NCBI GenBank assembly: GCA_003667255.2
Contig: RCWM02000011.1
Span: 5,397,501 to 5,461,500 of the forward strand
DNA length: 64,000 nt
From: Euschistus heros
Lineage: Eukaryota; Arthropoda; Insecta; Hemiptera; Pentatomidae
Direction of reading: 5' to 3'
The translations under genes and the position numbers were made by a program. The notes beneath the pieces were generated by a model. The model was not told the origin of the DNA. It saw nothing but the letters and a program-made list of their open reading frames with translations, and did no database searches. Numbering within the stretch: the first letter of the stretch is position 1; every line of letters begins with the position of its first letter. Shown here piece after piece: positions 1 through 10,430 of this stretch.

Positions 1-345
1 AGTATACCACAAATAAAAAATTAAAATTGTTTGTAGATTTTTGAGTGGAAAAAGGTATTTTTTTTTTTTTCTTTAAAGGATTTCGTGATTCGAAAAATTG
101 CAATAAAAGTTTTCATGAAGTAGTATTATTGTAGCATTTATAAATATATCACCTTACCTATCTTTGAAAAACAAAATTATATTTGGTTATATAGTTAAAT
201 TATATGGTTACATAGCTATACAGTTATTGCTACATTATCTTATAAACATATTTATATATTTATTTTATTTTGTATAGTTATATTTCGTAAAGTTATATTT
301 TATATTGTTATTAATAAGATTATATGTTGTCTTTGTAATATTTAA
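1..345. other. AT-rich stretch, no gene seen
   Basis: Very A+T-rich sequence with T homopolymers and TATAT tracts. I see no open reading frame of note, no terminal repeats and no similarity to the other repeat families of the window. Confidence 0.6.
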
Positions 346-793
346 ATTTTTTTTAACTGTAATTTTATAATCCGCACGAAATCGATCGTTTTAACTTGTA
401 TATTTTTATATTTTAAAATAATGACTATTATGGTTTTTTTTTTTTTTTATGCTTTATTGATGTTGTATATTGTCAAATCTCAAATCGTGATTGATTAGTA
501 TGCCGTGTATTTAGCAACCCCATTTAAAGATGGACAGTACCACTTAATAATATAGTGTTTCTCTATCTCTACAGTCCAATGTTGCACGAAACATTTCCAG
601 CCACCATTATGGCTCAACAAAAACATGCTCAATCCGGTTTTTTTTTATTCTTCTTTAAATTTATTAACTACTTAATAAAGTTTCTTTGGAGAAAAATATT
701 CGAAACAAATTTTCCTAAATAAGAAAACAGCTAAAAAATTATGAATGCCGTTTATAAAAATAGAAACAACTCTTTTCGACTAATTCTAGCTTT
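346..793 (+). repeat. Left copy of long direct repeat flanking a LINE
   Basis: This block recurs almost base for base at 1954-2306. Both contain TTTATAATCCGCACGAAATC, a T-run followed by ATGCTTTATTGATG, and GGCTCAACAAAAACAT. The right copy lacks about 70 bases present here (around 712-775) and a short piece near 630-640, so the two have drifted since duplication. The repeat starts with TTTTTTTAACTG, which would suit LINE target-primed integration. At about 450 bp it is far longer than a usual target-site duplication. Confidence 0.85.
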
Positions 794-1953
794 AAAAATT
801 TAAATATCGAAATTCCGACAAACTTTCTGCCCTACTACTTCAACAGCTCCCCACCTTGGAATATGCCTTCTATTATAGCAGATACTTCTCTCTTATTACT
901 GAAACAAAATGGAAACACCACCATATATATTTGTACAATATTTCAAGGAAATATGCCGCAAGCATCCCGGTTTCTTTCACATTTTTACAGATGGTTCCAA
1001 GCAAATGGAAAAAGTAGGTTGCAGCTTCACTACATCTTCATACCACAACTTTAAATTTCACCTAACCCGTGAAACTAGTAGGATTTACACAGCTGAAGTC
1101 TATGCATACATCAAGCTTTTCAGTTTGCTGTCACTCCACAGAAAAAATATATATTAATTTTTACTGATTCATACAGCGCAATACAATCACTTGACGACAA
1201 TGGACAATCGAATAAGCTAATACAAAATATTTTTGACATACATGCGAAGCTTACTGAACTGGAAGCACTATAAAACTTGTGTGGATACCAGCACACATAG
1301 GGAATAGACGAAATGAACGTGCAGATAAACTCGCAAAAGAAGCGGCACTGGCCGAAAATGTTACAGAAAGGGTACTCCAAGCTCACGACCTAACTAATGT
1401 AATCAAACGGCATTGAAGAAATCATGGGATATAGAATGGCTACAAGAAGAGCGCAGTATGCTAAAAACAGTTGAAGGAGACAAACAAGAAGTTGGATCTA
1501 TCTGAAGGGATGACACGAAGAGAAGGAGTGATACTAACTAGACTGCGATTAGGACATACTAAACTCACTCCATGTTATTTCATTTTAAGAACTTAGAGCC
1601 GCCAACCTGCACTGAATGCCACGTCATGCAGACAGTTAACCATATACTTATTCAGTGTCCATTATACAGTGAACTAAGGAGAAGACATCAAGTATTTAAA
1701 CGATCTTCAAGACCTGAACAACACTTCGAAATTCAAAACAGTGCTAAAATTTATCAAGGGAACTGGTTTCTGGACTGACATATAGTTATTTCTAACTCTA
1801 AAATGTAAATATCTCAATTATGTATGATATTTTGTTTTGTTGTAAATTAGTCACTGTGATGTTTAAAGTTTTTGTATAATGTTTTATAGTTGTCGCTAAT
1901 AACTTAAATTTGTAATGTTGATGCGACGTTAAATAAAAAAAAAAAAAAAAAAG
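794..1953 (+). mobile_element. 5'-truncated I-like LINE: RNase H domain and C-terminal zinc knuckle
   Basis: This is the 3' end of the second open reading frame of a non-LTR retrotransposon. In shifting frames it reads as an RNase H domain: FTDGSKQ near 987-1007, YTAEVYA near 1094, FTDSYSAIQSL near 1158 and NERADKLAKEA near 1311. These carry the D-E-D-D acidic residues expected of RNase H, which removes template RNA after reverse transcription. A Cys/His finger CTECHVMQTVNHILIQC (CX2CX7HX4C) lies near 1608-1660. The tail ends GACGTTAAAT plus a poly(A) of about 18. Several frameshifts and stops make it a pseudogene. No reverse transcriptase or endonuclease part remains. I-clade assignment rests on the RNase H plus downstream finger and the GACGTTAAA tail. 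Confidence 0.8.
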
Positions 1954-2306
1954 ATTTTTTTAACTGTAATTTTATAATCCGCACGAAATCGATCGTTTTA
2001 ACTTGTATATTTTTATATTTTAAAATAATGACTATTATGGTTTTTTTTTTTTTTATGCTTTATTGATGTTGTATATTGTCAAATCTCAAATCGTGATTGA
2101 TTAGTATGCCGTGTATTTAGCAACCCATTTAAAGATGGACAGTACCACTTAATATAGTGTTTCTCTATCTCTACAGTCCAATGTTGCACGAAACATTTCC
2201 AGCCACCATTATGGCTCAACAAAAACATTTTTTTATTCTTCTTTAAATTTATTAACTACTTAATAAAGTTTCTTTGGAGAAAAATATTTCGACTAATTCT
2301 AGCTTT
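1954..2306 (+). repeat. Right copy of long direct repeat flanking a LINE
   Basis: This copy starts immediately after the LINE poly(A) tail and matches 346-793 with two internal deletions. The arrangement repeat-LINE-repeat is either an unusually long target-site duplication or a segmental duplication with the LINE at the junction. Confidence 0.85.
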
Positions 2307-2430
2307 GGATACTGGGTTAACAAGGTATTGAAAATAAATACAAAATCCGTTATCGACTTGAGGTACTATTCAGAAGAATTGAAGATCAGCTATTATTAAA
2401 ATTTAAAATTTCAACAAAACTTAATGAAAA

Positions 2431-3310
2431 TTTTTTTTTCTCATTTATTGATATTTACAACTGTACAAAATAATATACATTAAGTAAATGTGTTGATAGT
2501 GAATACAATGGTATTTAAATAACTTGTGAAAAACAACTCACTAGTAGCACTTCAATAAAATCTACACTAAAAGGTCCCTAGGCCATCTTCATTTCAGACG
2601 CCTCGTAGGATTATCGGGATTGGAGAGGGAAGCAAGTTGGGAGACTAGTGGATTAGAGTGATTATAGAGCTTACTATGGAAGGATGCATATCTGGTTTGG
2701 GCTAAATCAGCAACATATGGAACATTAAGATCTTTATGGATTCGTTTATTGGTCACAAAATAAGGAGCGTTGAGGATTTTTCGCAGGATTTTGGATTGGA
2801 TACGAGATGAATTGGATGTTTTAGGGGAGCCCCAAAGCTCAACTCCGTACGTCCAAATAGGTCTTATCACAGTCATGTAGATGAGTCTTTAGTAATTTAT
2901 TGGATGCTTTGAATGTTTGTCTAGTAAATTTTGAAGTTATCTGTAACTTAATGAAATTCAAAATAAAAATACAAATTGACCCAAAACGTTTGGTTTTATC
3001 ATTGAATGATAACACACTAGTGTCATCAGTATAGGTTTTTGAGGATAGTACCAAGATGAGTTAGGATATAAGCTGAATAAACGGTATTAAGTATAAGGCC
3101 CAGGTCCTTATACTAGCAATCTGAGAAAAGTTGGATGATTATGTAGAATTATAGTTATTTTAAATAATCAATCGGAAAGATAGAAACGGAGAATGTAGTA
3201 TGTAGATGGAAGGAATGGCTCATAAAGGAGTCCTGGATGCCATACGCTGTCAGAGGCATGTTCAACGTCAAGAAAGACAGCCATACAATAGATCTTGCGC
3301 TTCAATGATA
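2431..3310 (-). mobile_element. J1 Jockey-type LINE copy, 5'-truncated
   Basis: This is a reverse transcriptase remnant read on the minus strand. From high to low coordinates it shows motif A (FLDVEHASDSVWHPGLLY, near 3220-3290), a catalytic-box relic YTDDTSVLS (YADD altered to YTDD, near 3000-3030), then the C-terminal block RPIWTYGVELWGS, NAPYFVTNKRIHKDLNVPYV and NPLVSQLASLSNPDNPTRRL (2589-2876). Sequence between motif A and the YTDD box is largely deleted and the frame is broken, so it cannot be active. The 3' end is a T-run at 2431-2439 (the poly-A tail on the minus strand). It defines the J1 family used throughout this report. Confidence 0.85.
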
Positions 3311-3358
3311 AATTTCAAAAATTAGGTCATTTATTTTTTATTTTACATAAATGCATTC

Positions 3359-3363
<5 letters not shown>

Positions 3364-3425
<62 letters not shown>
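3364..3425. repeat. (TA)n microsatellite
   Basis: Uninterrupted TA dinucleotide run of about 60 bases. Confidence 0.97.
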
Positions 3426-3429
<4 letters not shown>

Positions 3430-3465
3430 TTGAATTCAATATCTCTTTCTATTTTTTAAGGTTCA

Positions 3466-3990
3466 AAGAATATAGCTGTGGCTATTGCCCCACTTAGGTA
3501 AAATAATGTATATAGTACTTTTTTAAAATTTAATGAAAACTTATGCAATTCTTACCCGATGGGAGGGAATTCACATTGGATGTTTGTGCTTGTTTTGGTC
3601 AGTTTTAATTTTAGATCGAACTCATAAAAAGCCAGTGAAAGGAAATTTCACGGGGTGTCTGTGGCGATTAAATTTTGGAACGCTGCCAACCGTATGTTTG
3701 CTCAACACTTCTCTTTATTTCCATTCTAGACTCTCTTCGTTTATTTTTTTTAGTTGCTGTTTTATATTGGCTATTATCGAATTCATTAGTTGTTCAATTA
3801 ATTTATATGGAACGTAGTAATCAATTAATTAAAATTGACCCATTTGAATTATTTTGATGAATACAAACATGCTTTGGGTACCAATAATCGATTTGCTGTT
3901 TCAATCAATCGGAACATTTAACAGCTAAATATGAGATTAAACTGTCGTATCGATGCGTTATTTTCAATAAATATATATCAATATTATAAA
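3466..3990 (+). other. Possible host terminal exon, unproven
   Basis: Not recognised. Two things suggest spliced host sequence. A short segment after TTTCTATTTTTTAAG (near 3455) is open in one frame and is followed by GTAAAAT. A second segment follows the pyrimidine-rich acceptor TTTATTTCCATTCTAG ending at 3729 and stays open as VAVLYWLLSNSLVVQLIYM then ERSNQLIKIDPFELF to TGATGA at 3857. It looks membrane-like then polar. AATAAA lies about 110 bases downstream. A different frame gives a 94-codon ORF at 3533-3817. Chance ORFs of this size are common here, so this is weak. Confidence 0.2.
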
Positions 3991-4334
3991 AGTACGACAT
4001 TCAACAATATACATTAAAATATAAAGTAATAAAACATAATATTGGTTTGAGTAAGGGGTTGTTTTAAGACACAGTTGGCAAAACTGGTCAGTTCCTTCTA
4101 TCTGTTACGCATCTGATTATAAGTACCAACTATTAACTGTTTGAATTAATGATAAACTACTTTTACATTTTTAGCTTTTGAAATAGATTTGATCCTATTT
4201 AAGCTGTAGAATAAATTATTTAAAATAAAAAAATAAACAGGAATAAGATTTTAATATATGTAATAGGAATATTAGAAAAAAAAAATTAATATGGATATTT
4301 TTCTTGCGATACCCATCCTTAGTGATCGCAAATT

Positions 4335-4646
4335 TAAATTTACAGAGGGGTCACCAGTGGTGTAGTGGTTAGCATAGCGACCTACTAAACCCAAGATCGC
4401 GATTCGCAGCCCGGCAGATGACCTTAGGATTTTTAAAGGGAGTAAAAAATCCTTAGCTATGCCGTCCTTCGGAAGGGACGTAAAATGGGGGTCCCGAGCC
4501 TGTGCGATGTCAGGTACTCGTTAAAGACCCCTATCCTAATTATACCTGGATAGGCAAAATTTAGGACTCCCACCGTAGCATCGTCCGATTAGCCATAGCA
4601 GCATAAAGTGACGTTAAACGAAACAAACAAACAATAAATTTACAGA
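4335..4646 (+). mobile_element. tRNA-derived SINE with perfect target-site duplication
   Basis: A short non-coding retroposon with an internal RNA polymerase III promoter. The A box is TGGTGTAGTGG at 4358-4368 and the B box is close to CGATTCGCAGCC at 4400-4411, about 32 bases apart as in a tRNA. The tRNA-unrelated body contains CCGTCCTTCGGAAGGGACGT. The 3' end is GTGACGTTAAACG followed by (AAAC)n. The element (4347-4634) is flanked by a perfect 12-base direct repeat, TAAATTTACAGA, at 4335-4346 and 4635-4646. Its tail resembles that of the I-like LINE at 794-1953, a candidate helper. The intact duplication suggests a fairly recent insertion. Confidence 0.92.
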
Positions 4647-4872
4647 AATTATTAAAAATAAGTTTTTTCATTCTACTCCTTGAAGAATATCTTCAACATC
4701 ACTCCATGTGTTTCAAGAAAAAATCTTTACGCGTCTTCAGATTCAATTTTCTAAAACAATTAATTAAAAGCAACAATAAGTAAATAATTATATAATCAAT
4801 GTTACATAAATTATTAATTTAATTTAACTATTCATAGTGTTTCGACTTGTCAACTAATTTTCTGTATTAGAA

Positions 4873-5094
4873 TAAACGCGTTTCAAGAAAGATGGAAACC
4901 AAATTGCTTGAAACAGAAAGATAGGACTAACGTAGGCTGGTGCACATAGCGTTTCTAGAAACCCGGTTTTTGAAACCCCGTTTCATGAAACGCTGTGGGC
5001 ACCAACCTACTTTAATCCCATCTTTCAGTTTCAAGCAATTTGGTTTCCATGTTTCTAGAAACCGGTTTCTCCAGTGTGCACCGCGCCTTATGCA
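4873..5094. mobile_element. Partial Harbinger-type MITE
   Basis: This is a short palindromic element built of GTTTCNAGAAAC and GGTTTCNNGAAAC blocks. Its right end, CAGTGTGCACCGCGCC, is followed by TTA. The same ends bound the larger element at 42743-44025. The outer left end (GGCGCGGTGCACAC) is missing, so it starts within the arm at ACGCGTTTCAAG. Assignment to PIF/Harbinger is inferred from GG-starting termini and TWA target sites. Confidence 0.7.
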
Positions 5095-6423
5095 ATACTT
5101 TCTTTAATACTTCAGCAGATTTTAAAAAAAATGAATTTATTTCTGCTAATAAATATTTAGTACGAAATTAGTAATAAACCTCGCACGTCTATCGTATTAA
5201 TCACTGCTTAAAATGAATTTATTTTATATTTATGGTACTATTAGTAGTTTTGAAAATGATAAAAATATATAATTTTTATGGTTATTAATTAATATTAACT
5301 ATCTGGCAACGTTAATTCTATTATTTTAATTTCTCTATTTTTAATTTACATATTATTGCATAATCTCTGCCCGTTTTATCGGTGTCTATTTTGTAGTTTA
5401 TTGTATTATGTATTTTTTTGTTTAGATAAATTGCTTCCATTATTTTTCACCTTTTTAGTCTAATTGTTTTTGAATTGGATTCTGATGGAAAAATGTTTTT
5501 CCTAAAACATGTAGAATAATCTTTTACAAATTCTTCAATGAGTACAATTCCAAAATAAATTATTATAAAGTAAACCTTCCTATACATAGTTTGAAAAAAG
5601 TCTTCTTAATTTGTATACTTGTTTTAGTCTTGATAAAATATTCTGATCTAAAAAAGAAAATAAATTTAAATTTGACTGATTAATTAACAGAGACAAGCAC
5701 AAGGCGGTGCGATTACCTGAAGCGCCGTTTAAGAAAGCATTTGTGGAACGCTTTATTTACACCTCTGCAAATTCTTAAAAACTGAATTTTTTTTTTTTTT
5801 TTTTCTGATACAAAGATTTAGAACGAAATAAACAGTATACCTTCTCAACTCCTGAAGGCGCATCTAATCTACCAAGGTATACATGAGGGTTGGGATCGAA
5901 TACTAACGAGGACGAAATAACTTGACAAAGGGCGCCCTATGCCGATCCAGTTTCAAACTGCGAGGAAAGAGTATCTCCACAAGTTCCCCATCGAAGCCTT
6001 ATTTGCTTTAAGTACCTTGAGAAGGTAACAGTGATTAAAACTTGGAAGGGCTCATTACCTGATGGGTACTTTCGGCTTGCTAACCTTTCATCTCTGTTAC
6101 CTGATCTCCGACCTAATGCCAGGTGTAACGTTCTCTGAAGTTGGGATGGTAAACACTCCTTTGAAGAGTTTTTCCATCTGGATTCGGGTCCTATATTACA
6201 GCTAAGAATATTTAATGCATATTACACAGGCCTATAAAATGATACTTTTAAATTTTTTCATAAGTTACATATTTATTTTATTGATTAAATAGATAAATAT
6301 AATTTAAAGCAAAAAAAAAAAAAAAATTCTACAATATTATTTATGGACGGACTTTTTAGAAGTTATTGAGGGAAGTTTATCAGAAAACGTGAGGTGAAAT
6401 GTTTTTTTCAAAAATGTTAACAT
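5095..6423. other. No gene recognised
   Basis: Mostly AT-rich. Two richer patches stand out: 5690-5780 (AGACAAGCACAAGGCGGTGC) and 5860-6190, which contains GGGTTGGGATCGAATAC and reads like an old transcribed repeat. Neither gives a recognisable protein. A loose B-box-like GGGATCGAATAC has no matching A box, so I do not call a SINE. An A-run lies at about 6312-6326. Confidence 0.4.
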
Positions 6424-6907
6424 AAAACAGTACAGTACAGTAATCTACGGACCAAGAAAGACACCAGAAGGTTACAGACTAAGGTCCAACAAAGAAATCT
6501 ATAATAACAACAAGAGTCTAGAAACCGATATCAAAATAAAAAGACTGAGATTCTACGGGCATATGATGAGGATGAGTCCTGAAAGATTGAACGGGAAAAT
6601 CTTCCATTTCCAACAGCAAAAGAACACATCTGGGTTTTTTATACAAATTAAAGATGACATTAATTTAATGGGAATAAAGGATACAGACTGCCCAGATAGG
6701 GAAACATATAGAAAATCATTAAATGAAATAAAGGTCTTCGTGGGAAGGGAAAGAATAAGGAGTGGGGCTTGGGCGGAGGAAAGAAAAGCCAAACATGCAG
6801 AACGAATGAGGAAGTTTTGGGAAATGAAGATGAATCCCAAATCATGATATTCGCGTGGTCTATAAGGCCTTTTTTGCGCCAAAAAACAAAAACAAAAAAC
6901 AGTACAG
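6424..6907 (+). mobile_element. RTE-like LINE 3' fragment with 12-bp target duplication
   Basis: The protein-coding tail of an RTE-type LINE is open without a stop from about 6440 to 6847. It reads IYGPRKTPEGYRLRSNKEIY, then RLRFYGHMMRMSPERLNGKI, then a basic C-terminus (WAEERKAKHAERMRKFW). These motifs are standard in the region after the reverse transcriptase of insect RTE-like elements. The 3' tail ends GCGCCAAAAAACAAAAAC. AAAACAGTACAG occurs at both 6424-6435 and 6896-6907, a perfect target-site duplication. The copy is heavily 5'-truncated (about 460 bp) but young-looking. Degenerate relatives lie at 8772-9061 (+) and 18245-18780 (-). Confidence 0.88.
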
Positions 6908-7010
6908 AAAATGAAAAAAGTGTCCACAATAAAAGTTATGGAAAATGTAATTAAGATTAATTTAGTAAATAGTCATGTTTTGCATACGACGTATAGTGGA
7001 CAAAAAATCT

Positions 7011-7800
7011 ATTTCGGCGGCCAAAATTATTTTATTGCAGAAATATGCTTCAAATGACGTTAAATAAATAACTGAAATGTCGACCTAAAATCCAAGGTGA
7101 ACGGTTGAATGAGATGGCTGTAAAGCCTCATTTGATGGTGCTATTTCCTTAATATAATATGATGATGAAATGAGCTGTTTCTGTATATTAATATAGCAAA
7201 GTCATATATGATCGATTATTTCAAAATTAAGCGCATTTTTGAAGACTTATTGAAAATAAGTCTTCAAAAACTAAAAGTAACCTTTTTGAAAAAATAGCCA
7301 GCATTTAAAAGGATGATGGAGTACGATGTTGAAACTTATATCACGTCGATGTGTATTATTTTGTGTTAATTAAATAAAAAAAATCGAAACCCTCCTTTTT
7401 GGAATTTATTACTTAACACTCTTTTAGATCTGGTGGTGGTTTTCCAGGTACATGATGTAACTTCAGAAAACGATGTATACTCTTGATGATGTTAGTCATA
7501 ATGTACATACATATACAACGCGTTGTCGGCAATAAAATAATTTTGGCCGCCAAAATGCTTTTTTTGCCATATATGACTTTGCTATATTAATATACAGACA
7601 CAGCTCATTTGTATCATATTATATTAAGGGATTAGCTCCATCAAATGAGGCATTACAGCCATCTCGTTTAACCGTAGACCTTGGATTTTATTTTGGACAA
7701 TTCAGTTATTTTTATCACGAACTCTTCCACTATCAAGAAAATTTTTTAAATATTTTCCCCGTATAACGGACGTCATTTAAAAAATATTTCTGCAATAAAA
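7011..7800. repeat. Large imperfect inverted repeat (fold-back element)
   Basis: The left arm (about 7011-7232) matches the reverse complement of the right arm (about 7564-7800). Shared blocks include GGCGGCCAAAATTATTTTAT, GAGATGGCTGTAA.GCCTCA, CCTTAATATAATATGAT and TATATTAATATAGCAAAGTC. The GGCCGCC block also recurs in the inner right part (7533-7555), so the arms have been rearranged. No transposase is visible in the 330-base loop. This is most likely a non-autonomous DNA transposon. Confidence 0.8.
7236..7270. repeat. Perfect 16-bp hairpin
   Basis: TTTTTGAAGACTTATT, a GAA loop, then its exact reverse complement. It lies just inside the left arm of the 7.0-7.8 kb fold-back. Confidence 0.95.
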
Positions 7801-7805
7801 ATAAA

Positions 7806-7915
7806 ACCTTGGATTACAGAAAAAACACTTTACACCCATTTCATGTTTCCGAAGAAAAATCTTGGATTACAGAAAACGCACTCTACACCCCATTTCAGGC
7901 CTTCATTGACTGGTC
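7806..7915 (+). repeat. Two imperfect tandem units of about 54 bp
   Basis: CTTGGATTACAGAAAA starts both units (near 7807 and 7860) and each continues with CACT.TACACCC.ATTTCA. A diverged relative of the second unit occurs at 11017-11060 (CACTCTACACCC..TTGACTGG), so it is an interspersed repeat. Confidence 0.7.
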
Positions 7916-7989
7916 TATAAGACCCAATGAATTTACTTGTTTCACACAATACTTTGGCATGATTGCTGCAAGATATACCAAATTTAATT

Positions 7990-8485
7990 CTAGGATATAA
8001 GCTGTATATGGTTCCACGTTAGAGGCTGCCTACAGAGAACAGGCAACATACAAATACATATTTCTATAAATATTGTTGAATTAGAAAATTTATTATCAAT
8101 CAATAATTGAGAAGGATATTTTCTATAAATGTTATATGAAATCCGTCCGCAACGTTCGGCGAGAGGAGGCTCCAAGTTTAAGTGATTGATGGTGATTCTG
8201 AACGGAAAATGGCGGTAATTGAACGATTGATGAATGAAGTTCTCAACCAATATCAAGTCAAATTGAAAAGTACTTACACAAATGGGAGCAGTTTTAAAAT
8301 CTTCAGACTAAAAGCCTGAGTGTGTATTTCTGCTTATAAGGAAAAAGTTTATAAATTTCCAATTATTTTTAAATTAGCATAAATATAGTAAGTAATATCC
8401 CGATGTTTCGTACTACCAAGGGCTTTTTCGTTATTTTCGATATGGCTGTAGACCGAATTCTGGAAAAATTCAAATTAGCTTTATT
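7990..8485. other. No gene recognised
   Basis: AT-rich sequence with a modest GC patch at 8140-8230. An 88-codon antisense ORF (7990-8256) has no recognisable motif and I do not support it. Confidence 0.4.
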
Positions 8486-8571
8486 TATTATTTATTTATT
8501 GAAATTTACAAGTATATTAATAAAAAAAAAAAAAAAAAAAAAAAAAAAACGCATCTAGTAAATGTGATAAC

Positions 8572-9061
8572 TACAAGTATATATATATTATATATATATA
8601 TATATATATTATTATTTTTTTTATATATATACTATTAAAGATATTTTTTTATTAATATACTTATACATTTCAATAAATATATAATAAAGAATTTGAGTTT
8701 GTTAGTACGAATCATAAAAAAAAATATATCATTAAATAAAATAAGAAAAAAAAAATAATACAGTTAGTAAATGTAATAACTGCACATAAGGTCAAAAATG
8801 GTAACCAATGGATTCAGGGAATTAAGGAAGACGTGGCAAATATCAGTGTAACAGATAACGTAATACAAGTCAGATTTCAGAAGAATGATACTAAACTATA
8901 ACGGTTTCCAGAAGAAGGAAGATAGACAAAGAATTAGCATCTGGACAAAAGAGAAAAGGAGACAGCAGAGTGAACGGATGAAGAACTATTCGAAATCGAG
9001 GAAAGAAGTATGGAAATGATATGGTTCATGCGGTCTTAGGCCGCCAAAATCGAGAGAAAAA
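8572..9061 (+). mobile_element. RTE-like LINE fragment nested in J1
   Basis: From about 8772 the frame reads KVKNGNQWIQGIKEDVA and then a broken basic tail that matches the C-terminal part of the 6.4-kb RTE copy, ending GGCCGCCAAAATCGAGAG plus A-run. AAATGTGATAAC occurs at 8560-8571 and 9062-9073, consistent with a 12-base target duplication within J1. The first 200 bases (8572-8771) contain TA tracts and an inverted piece of the J1 3' end, so the left part is rearranged. Confidence 0.6.
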
Positions 9062-9236
9062 AAATGTGATAACAAAGTTCATAACAACACGTCAATTCTT
9101 GAGATAATACTACCGACTAGTTGTAGGTACCGAGACTGTCTTCTTTTCAAGCGCCTCGGGACGTTGTCGGGTATAGAATGGAAGCAAGTTGAGAGACTAG
9201 TGGATTTAAATGGTTATGGAGTATACATATCGAACT

Positions 9237-9502
9237 TTTTTTAAAAATTGTATATTGAAAAAATATCACAACCTGCCTCTCTGAAGGGCAGTGAATAATA
9301 TGGATGACAAAGAATCCAATCATACACTATGTACAATTAAATTAAATAAAAACAAAAATAAATACTCTAACTAAACAATATACTAATATAAAATAAATTA
9401 TAAAATTAAAGTATAAACATAATAACAAAGGAGCAGAAGAAAAGGAGAAAAAAAAATTAAATAAATTAAAAACACACTATATATCCAATGTACACTAAAT
9501 AT
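9237..9502 (-). mobile_element. J2 LINE 3'-tail nested in J1
   Basis: On the minus strand this reads GTACATAGTGTATGATTGGA, TTCTTTGTCATCC and GGCAGGTTGTGATATTTT, the same AT-rich tail as the J2 copies at 15515-15620 (-) and 32030-32160 (+). It interrupts J1 between the RRLKR block and ATATGGAACATTAA. Only untranslated tail is present. Confidence 0.65.
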
Positions 9503-9870
9503 GGAACATTAACGAATAAGTTTTTTGGCGACAAAGTAAGGAGCATTAAGAATTTTTCGAAGGATGTCGGATTGCTAGGATTGGATACAATATGAATTAG
9601 ATGTTTTGTGGAGCACAAAATATCAACTCAGGATGTTTAAATAGGACCAAATACTGCAATGTAAATGAATCTTTTGTAATCGGCATCTTAGAGCGTTTTT
9701 CTAGTAAATTTTGAAGTTGAAAACGACGATCAGTTTCTTGTCGGTTTAGTCCTGTTTTTGGATTCCAAGTAAAACGTTTGACCATTTCGAGTCCTAGGTA
9801 GCGAATTTGTTCAGAAGCGATCAGTAGGTTTATAACGGAGGGTTTGAACTCTTAAAACGGAACTGAACGA

Positions 9871-10430
9871 AAATCAGGTATGAGCTAGCGAGTAACCGCT
9901 GAATTTTTTAACATACCGAAATGCTAAGATGTAAAGCACTTTTGTTTGAGAGAGAATCAATAAATCGTTACATCCATAAAAAAATATTCCATTAAATATA
10001 AACAGTTTATAAAAGAGGATAGTAATTTAAAGAAGAAAGAAGAAAACCTGTATTATTTATACCTTATTATTTTATTATTTACTTAATAAAAGATTGTTTA
10101 AAAGGAAATGTATTGAAAAACTATTTTAAAATAAATTATAATATGTCTTGAATGTTAATTCCACTCGTTTGATACAGAAGGCACGCAAGACCTCCCCTTA
10201 TTAGCGTTGGGAGAACTGTGAATGGTAATTGGCATGAAATTATTTCCGACGTCTGAAAACTTTCGCCCTGTTTCCCGTTTACCGATTCCTCTAAGTGCTC
10301 ATAAAAGTTTTCAACTAACTTTAAACTGTTCTTCATTAATTATGAAAATAAATGGCGGTGTTAGAACTCTGTTTCTTACGCAGCAGATGGATCTCTAAGT
10401 AGAAGAGAGCCTTGATTATATTACTTATTC
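9871..10430. other. No gene recognised
   Basis: AT-rich. A 66-codon antisense ORF at 10136-10336 has no family motif and may be chance. Confidence 0.4.

Larger units (their letters stand above)
8486..9870 (-). mobile_element. J1 LINE copy split by two later insertions
   Basis: The J1 3' UTR piece lies at 8486-8571 (TTATTTATTGAAATTTACAA plus an A-run). The C-terminal RRLKR segment is at 9062-9236 and the remaining C-terminal and upstream part at 9503-9870 (ends RFTWNPKTGLNRQETDRRF, 9597-9785). The gaps are filled by an RTE-like fragment and a J2 tail. Frames are broken throughout. The copy shows the order of events: J1 first, then two other LINE families jumped into it. Confidence 0.75.

Noticed and set aside
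1120..1386. 88-codon minus ORF
   Set aside because: Antisense of the RNase H region of the I-like LINE.
4347..4420. Functional tRNA gene
   Set aside because: A and B boxes are present but no complete cloverleaf or acceptor stem; body, tail and target duplication identify a SINE.
5860..6190. Second SINE
   Set aside because: A B-box-like GGGATCGAATAC has no A box at the right spacing and no target duplication or tail was found.
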